A model generated the notes under the pieces. That model made no database searches. It saw nothing but the letters and a program-made list of their open reading frames with translations, and was not told where the DNA came from. The translations under genes were made by a program, and so were the position numbers. A stretch of DNA of 8,651 nt from Pontimonas sp. (lineage in GTDB: Bacteria; Actinomycetota; Actinomycetes; Actinomycetales; Microbacteriaceae), in contig JALQXU010000008.1 in the NCBI GenBank assembly GCA_023263045.1, positions 1 to 8,651 of the forward strand. Direction: 5' to 3'. Positions 4,991 through 8,651 of this stretch are shown piece by piece (positions within the stretch are counted from its first letter, which is position 1; each line of letters starts with the position of its first letter).

Positions 4991-5388
4991 AGTATCTACT
5001 GGACACCGACACTGTCAGTTTCCTTCTGAAGAACCACCCGGCTGTGGTGCGCAACAGCGCACTCCATCCCACTGATTCCTGGGCCATCTCAGCGGTGTCA
5101 GCCTGTGAGCTCGAAAGCGTGCGAGGCCCTCGGATCCCACATGACAGCTGGAAGGCTCGCATCGATGACTTCCTCCGGGCAATTCCTGTGGTGCCTTTCG
5201 GTATCGAGGACGCTCGAAAAGCAGGTGAAATCACCCGTTATCTCACCGAACAGGGCCTGCCTTCAGGGCCCTACGACATTCTGATTGCTGCTCAGGCTCT
5301 GGTGTCGGGCTCTACGCTCGTCACCCACAACTCCCGTCACTTCGAGAACATTCCCCTCCTGAAGCTTGCCGATTGGGTAGAAAAATAG
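4987..5388 (+). CDS. vapC: VapC-type PIN-domain ribonuclease toxin
   Basis: A 133-residue PIN-domain toxin, the usual size. VapC proteins are Mg/Mn-dependent endoribonucleases that cut tRNA or rRNA when the labile antitoxin is degraded. The acidic active site is visible: Asp6 in KYLLDTDTVS, Glu41 in SACELESVRG, Asp97 in GPYDILIAAQAL, and the polar fourth position in THNSRHF (Asn115). All are intact, so the toxin should be active. I start it at GTG 4987, overlapping the vapB stop by four bases; the frame stays open to an ATG at 4927, but that would add residues unlike the family, which begins right at the (M)KYLLDT strand. The cellular RNA target cannot be read from the sequence. Confidence 0.88.
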   Translation: MKYLLDTDTVSFLLKNHPAVVRNSALHPTDSWAISAVSACELESVRGPRIPHDSWKARIDDFLRAIPVVPFGIEDARKAGEITRYLTEQGLPSGPYDILIAAQALVSGSTLVTHNSRHFENIPLLKLADWVEK

Positions 5389-5446
5389 CGTCACACCGGG
5401 CATTGCACCGTATCGCCCACCCAGGCACCTCGGCGTGGGATAACCG

Positions 5447-5476
5447 CTCAAAACCGGGCAAAGACGTAGTTTTGAG
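5447..5476. repeat. inverted repeat directly upstream of the helicase-like gene
   Basis: CTCAAAAC (5447-5454) and GTTTTGAG (5469-5476) are perfect reverse complements around a 14-base spacer. Skipping one mismatch, CC (5444-5445) and GG (5478-5479) extend the stem to 10 of 11 pairs, reaching the first base of the GTG start at 5479. The right arm overlaps a TAGTTT hexamer (5467-5472) that could be the -10. It could therefore be an operator over the promoter, or an RNA hairpin if transcription comes through from vapBC. Confidence 0.6.
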
Positions 5477-5478
5477 GG

Positions 5479-8400
5479 GTGTGGCGTGCCGATAATTACG
5501 ACACCCCGGACACCCCGGGCTCCTCACTCGATGGCCAACCTTGGTGGTCGAGTGATTTGGCGCACCAGGTCAGCGTCGGAGACCCGGACACCACCCCGGT
5601 AAACCAGGCTGCAATGGCCTGGGAGCGGTGGTGGTCAGAGATCGCGGAGCTCGGCGGACCGAGCCCCCTGATTCACTTCCAGGACTACCCGGAAAACCGT
5701 GTTGATATCTCGCGTGGACACCCCGGTGGGTTAGCCAGATTCCTGGCAGGCTCGCCGACTTTACTGTCCAACCTGATTCGAGACGACGTGGCGAGGCGAC
5801 CCTCCCACAAGGCCGCCCTGCGACTGGTGGACCACGCCCTAGAACTCAAGCACTCCCGGGGCATCGAATCTTTGGAGTTGGGAATCGGTCTGGTCGAGTG
5901 GAGCCACGATGGAGTCGACTACCGCGGGCCTCTCCTCATGCGTCCGGTTCACTTGCGGCGACGCGGAACCGATATCGAGATTACGCTCAAGCGCTCTCGA
6001 GTGCGCTTGAACCCCGGTATTCAGAGAGCATTCGCCGACCAGCTCCAGGTCAGCCTTGATCCCCACGCATTCGTGGCGCTCACCGATGATGGCGGCGCGT
6101 TCAAACCCAACCCAGCTCTCGATCGACTCCGTGACCTCACCGCTCACCGCGGTGACGTGACGGTCCACGCCAGACTTGTGATTTCGAGCTTTGCCGAGCT
6201 GTCCGAACCCATGCTCGATGACGCTAAGAACCTGCAACACCCGATTCTGGATGCACTCGGGGGTAACGAGCACGCGGTGTCCGAGCTGCGGAACTCTCGT
6301 GTTCCGATCGAAATTGTGCATCCGGACTCTCAACCGGCCGACGCCGATCGCTCGATCGTGGACTCTGACCGTGAACAGGACGCAATCGTTCAGAACATCG
6401 TGGCGGGTAATTCCCTCGTGGTTCGGGCTCTGCCCGGTACCGGGGCAACGCAAACAGTCGTCAACGCGGTGGGTGCACTCGTGGCCAAGCACAAGAGAGT
6501 CCTCGTCGTCACACCACGGAAGGCCACGAGCGACGCCATTAAGAATCGCCTCGCCGAGGCGGGTCTGGGCGGTATGGCGGCTGAACTCTCCAGACCCGGG
6601 AGAGATTTGATCACGTCGATTGGACGCAACGAGAAAGCCAAGAAGCCTTCCCTCACCGAAGTCGACCAGGCCTACGAGCGACTGCGTAAAGTCATCCTCA
6701 AATACCGAGAAGCTTGGGCGAAAAAGGATGCGGAACTGGGCGTGAGCGCCATGGAGTGTTTCTCCCGCTTGGGAACGCTTTCGCTGCGTGAATCACCCCC
6801 GGAGACGACCGCGCGGTTGGATCACCAAGCCCTCGTGGCCCTCGCACCCGGATTGGGCCAGGCCGCAGAGCTGTTGCGACGGGCGGCTGAGCTCGGGGAG
6901 TTCAAATATGGCCCCGCAGATAGCCCTTGGTATGGGGTGACGTTTGAGAATGTGGAGGACGCGAGGAAGTCCCAGGAGCGCGCGAGACGTCTCGCCATGG
7001 AAAGCGTGCCGAGACTTCTGGAGAAGTTCCCCCCTCTTCTGGAGCAAACTCCGCTTCCTTCGGTCACCACTGTCGGCCAAACGGCGGTCTATGTTCACCT
7101 TCTGATGGACATGCGCGACACCTTGGATCGTTTCCAACCGAGCGTCTATGACCGCTCGCTTAAAGACCTCATCACGGCGACCGGTCCCAAAGAGCTGGCC
7201 AAGTCGATGCCGAGGATTCAACGCCAACGCTTGAAGGGCCTCGCCAAAGAGCACGTCCGACCGGGCGTATCGGTATCTGACCTCCACGAGTCGCTGGTGA
7301 AAATCCAAGCTCAGCGCGAGCTGTGGAATCGCTACGTCGACACGGGCCACCAACCGAGTGTCCCGTCGGGTCTGGCTGATGTTCACGTGCTGGTGACCGA
7401 GATCGAGCAAGACCTCCACGAGCTCGATCGGGTCCTGGGTCGAACAGGCAAGGGTGAGCGGCTGGCGGACATGCCCTCGCTCCAGATGTTGGCTCTGCTC
7501 GAAGAGCTCGCCAAAGAATCCGAGATATTGCAGAGTCTCGAGAACCGCCGAGAGGTCCAAGACCACCTCGAACAGATGCATCTGGGACCCCTGGTGGAGG
7601 ATCTTGCGACCCGTCACATCGATGGCGATGAGGTGGCCTCCGAGTTGGAGTTGGCGTGGTGGCGGGGAGCACTCGAAACCATTCTTGAGAAAGAAGAGGC
7701 ACTGCTGGGTTCTGACAAGGATGTTCTGGTGCGTCTCGAAGCAGACTTTCGACTCGTCGATGAAGCCCACGCGGGTGGTAACGCGCAGCACCTCGCGTGG
7801 CAATTGGCTGAGCGCTGGTCGCTGGGTTTGATGGATTGGCCCGATGAGGCAAAAGAGCTCAAGAAGATCCTCACCAATCGAACCGCGAGCGTCCACAGCG
7901 TGAGCGCTCTTGCTCCACACCTCACGAAAGCGCTTGCCCCTGTCTGGATGGCGACCCCCTACGAAGTCCACCGACTCCCTGACTCGCAGCGCTTTGATGT
8001 GGCGATCGTGATGGATGCCGGTGCACTCAGCGTGGCCGAATCGGTGGGTGCGCTTCGCCGAGCGCCTCAAGTGGTAGCAGTCGGGGACCCGGTCGCTCAG
8101 ACACCGTCCGCGTTCTCGCTCGCACTGCGTGATGAGCGTGAGAGTGCACACGACGATGGCGACTCACGCCACGAGGATTCCCTGTTCGCGGCACTCGGGC
8201 CGCTGGTGCCGACCCTGTCGTTGACCAAGAGCTATCGAGCCAGTGGGGATGAACTCTCCCGGGTTGTCAACACAGCTTTTTATGGCGGACTGATCTCGAC
8301 TATGCCGTGGGCGGGAAGTCTGCTCGGCCACCCCTCTTTGGTCGTCACCCACCTGGAGGATGGTCACGGGATGCCAGACCCCCACACCGGGGTAGTTGAG

Positions 8401-8651
8401 GGCGTCGACGCGGAGGTGCGAGCCGCCGTTGATTACGTGATCGATCACGTCGTGACGAGACCGCAGGAATCGTTGATGGTGTTGACCGCGAGTGCGAAGC
8501 ACGCGACCGCGGTCCATGAAGCGATTTCGACCCAGGCGCAGAGCGGAAGCGAGCTTGCTCAGTTCCTCACGTCTGATTCACCAGAGCCGTTTGTCGTGGC
8601 AACACTGCAGCAGGCGAGGGGCTTCACCAGGGACCGAGTAATCTTCTCGCT
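5479..8651 (+). CDS. DUF4011-like / SF1 (DNA2/NAM7-type) helicase-fold protein with altered ATPase motifs (3' partial)
   Basis: The frame is uninterrupted for 1057 codons and runs off the window. Residues about 75-280 resemble DUF4011, the N-terminal domain of large SF1 helicases (GPLLMRPVHLRRRG near 155-168, LNP near 184). A helicase core follows: Q-like motif (Gln300), degenerate Walker A RALPGTGATQT (316-326) with Ala323 where Lys belongs, motif Ia VLVVTPRKATSDAI (341-354), a ~480-residue helical insertion, Walker B-like FDVAIVMDAG (839-848) with Ala847 in place of Glu, motif III-like VGDPVAQTP (868-876), SYR (918-920), and motif V-like ARGFTRDRVIFS (1046-1057). I recall related actinobacterial proteins with similarly degenerate motifs and possibly a C-terminal Vsr-like nuclease, unverified. 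GTG at 5479 is the first start after an in-frame TGA (5473); a TAGTTT hexamer 6 bases before suggests a leaderless start. ATP hydrolysis is doubtful; role unknown, possibly DNA repair or defence. Confidence 0.8.
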   Translation, partial: MWRADNYDTPDTPGSSLDGQPWWSSDLAHQVSVGDPDTTPVNQAAMAWERWWSEIAELGGPSPLIHFQDYPENRVDISRGHPGGLARFLAGSPTLLSNLIRDDVARRPSHKAALRLVDHALELKHSRGIESLELGIGLVEWSHDGVDYRGPLLMRPVHLRRRGTDIEITLKRSRVRLNPGIQRAFADQLQVSLDPHAFVALTDDGGAFKPNPALDRLRDLTAHRGDVTVHARLVISSFAELSEPMLDDAKNLQHPILDALGGNEHAVSELRNSRVPIEIVHPDSQPADADRSIVDSDREQDAIVQNIVAGNSLVVRALPGTGATQTVVNAVGALVAKHKRVLVVTPRKATSDAIKNRLAEAGLGGMAAELSRPGRDLITSIGRNEKAKKPSLTEVDQAYERLRKVILKYREAWAKKDAELGVSAMECFSRLGTLSLRESPPETTARLDHQALVALAPGLGQAAELLRRAAELGEFKYGPADSPWYGVTFENVEDARKSQERARRLAMESVPRLLEKFPPLLEQTPLPSVTTVGQTAVYVHLLMDMRDTLDRFQPSVYDRSLKDLITATGPKELAKSMPRIQRQRLKGLAKEHVRPGVSVSDLHESLVKIQAQRELWNRYVDTGHQPSVPSGLADVHVLVTEIEQDLHELDRVLGRTGKGERLADMPSLQMLALLEELAKESEILQSLENRREVQDHLEQMHLGPLVEDLATRHIDGDEVASELELAWWRGALETILEKEEALLGSDKDVLVRLEADFRLVDEAHAGGNAQHLAWQLAERWSLGLMDWPDEAKELKKILTNRTASVHSVSALAPHLTKALAPVWMATPYEVHRLPDSQRFDVAIVMDAGALSVAESVGALRRAPQVVAVGDPVAQTPSAFSLALRDERESAHDDGDSRHEDSLFAALGPLVPTLSLTKSYRASGDELSRVVNTAFYGGLISTMPWAGSLLGHPSLVVTHLEDGHGMPDPHTGVVEGVDAEVRAAVDYVIDHVVTRPQESLMVLTASAKHATAVHEAISTQAQSGSELAQFLTSDSPEPFVVATLQQARGFTRDRVIFS
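5500..5517 (+). repeat. tandem 9-bp repeat in the helicase-like gene
   Basis: GACACCCCG occurs twice in direct succession near the 5' end of the gene, encoding Asp-Thr-Pro-Asp-Thr-Pro in frame. It is probably a small slippage duplication in a flexible N-terminus, before the first region that looks folded. Confidence 0.8.

Noticed and set aside
5839..6492. 217-codon open frame on the minus strand
   Set aside because: Antisense to the DUF4011-like domain of the same gene; composition is typical of a shadow frame.
7759..7770. Literal DEAH tetrapeptide (VDEAHAGG) as the Walker B of a helicase
   Set aside because: It is not followed by motif III and SYR at the right distance; FDVAIVMDAG at residues 839-848 is, so the DEAH is probably part of the insertion. 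A structure could overturn this.
6793..8151. 452-codon open frame on the minus strand
   Set aside because: It lies antisense to the helicase-like gene, which has recognisable motifs in the plus frame. The minus translation is rich in His, Arg and Gln and matches no family I know; it is a shadow of codon bias.
4595..8651. Second copy of the tRNA 3' end, integrase, IS element or CRISPR array
   Set aside because: Looked for along the right part; none is visible, so an integrated island remains a hypothesis.

Overview
The window looks like a moderately GC-rich actinobacterial chromosome, most likely from Microbacteriaceae (Micrococcales), perhaps a compact-genome aquatic lineage. Grounds: the order cold-shock protein / DUF3027 / serC / DtxR-type iron regulator / HNH protein, an actinobacterial type SerC, a tRNA gene with encoded CCA, very tight packing, and several genes with no Shine-Dalgarno but a TAnnnT hexamer 6-7 bases before the start codon. 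The placement is from memory of families; no search was run.

Left part (1-3256), conserved chromosomal genes. The tail of a cold-shock protein overlaps a DUF3027 gene with a very acidic C-terminus. That gene meets serC (phosphoserine aminotransferase, minus strand) tail to tail with interlocked stop codons. serC is divergent from a DtxR/IdeR iron repressor. The 87-base gap between them carries a 15/19 DtxR box next to a perfect 7-bp inverted repeat, so the repressor probably regulates itself and may touch serC. After it comes a 236-base structured leader ending in a strong intrinsic terminator placed just before the ribosome binding site of an HNH-type protein. This suggests regulated read-through.

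Middle (3253-4594). A GT1/GT28-fold glycosyltransferase on the minus strand meets the HNH gene tail to tail, again with interlocked stops. A tRNA-Arg(CCU) gene follows on the plus strand.

Right part (4595-8651), probably at least partly accessory. An AT-rich promoter drives a vapBC toxin-antitoxin pair immediately after the tRNA, a common integration position. An inverted repeat then precedes a very long gene that starts at 5479 and is still open at the right edge (at least 1057 codons). It encodes an N-terminal DUF4011-like region followed by an SF1 (DNA2/NAM7-like) helicase fold. The residues expected to bind and hydrolyse ATP appear replaced: Walker A Lys is Ala, Walker B Glu is Ala, and the motif V Gln-Gly signature is altered. 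This possible pseudo-helicase is the most interesting object in the window.
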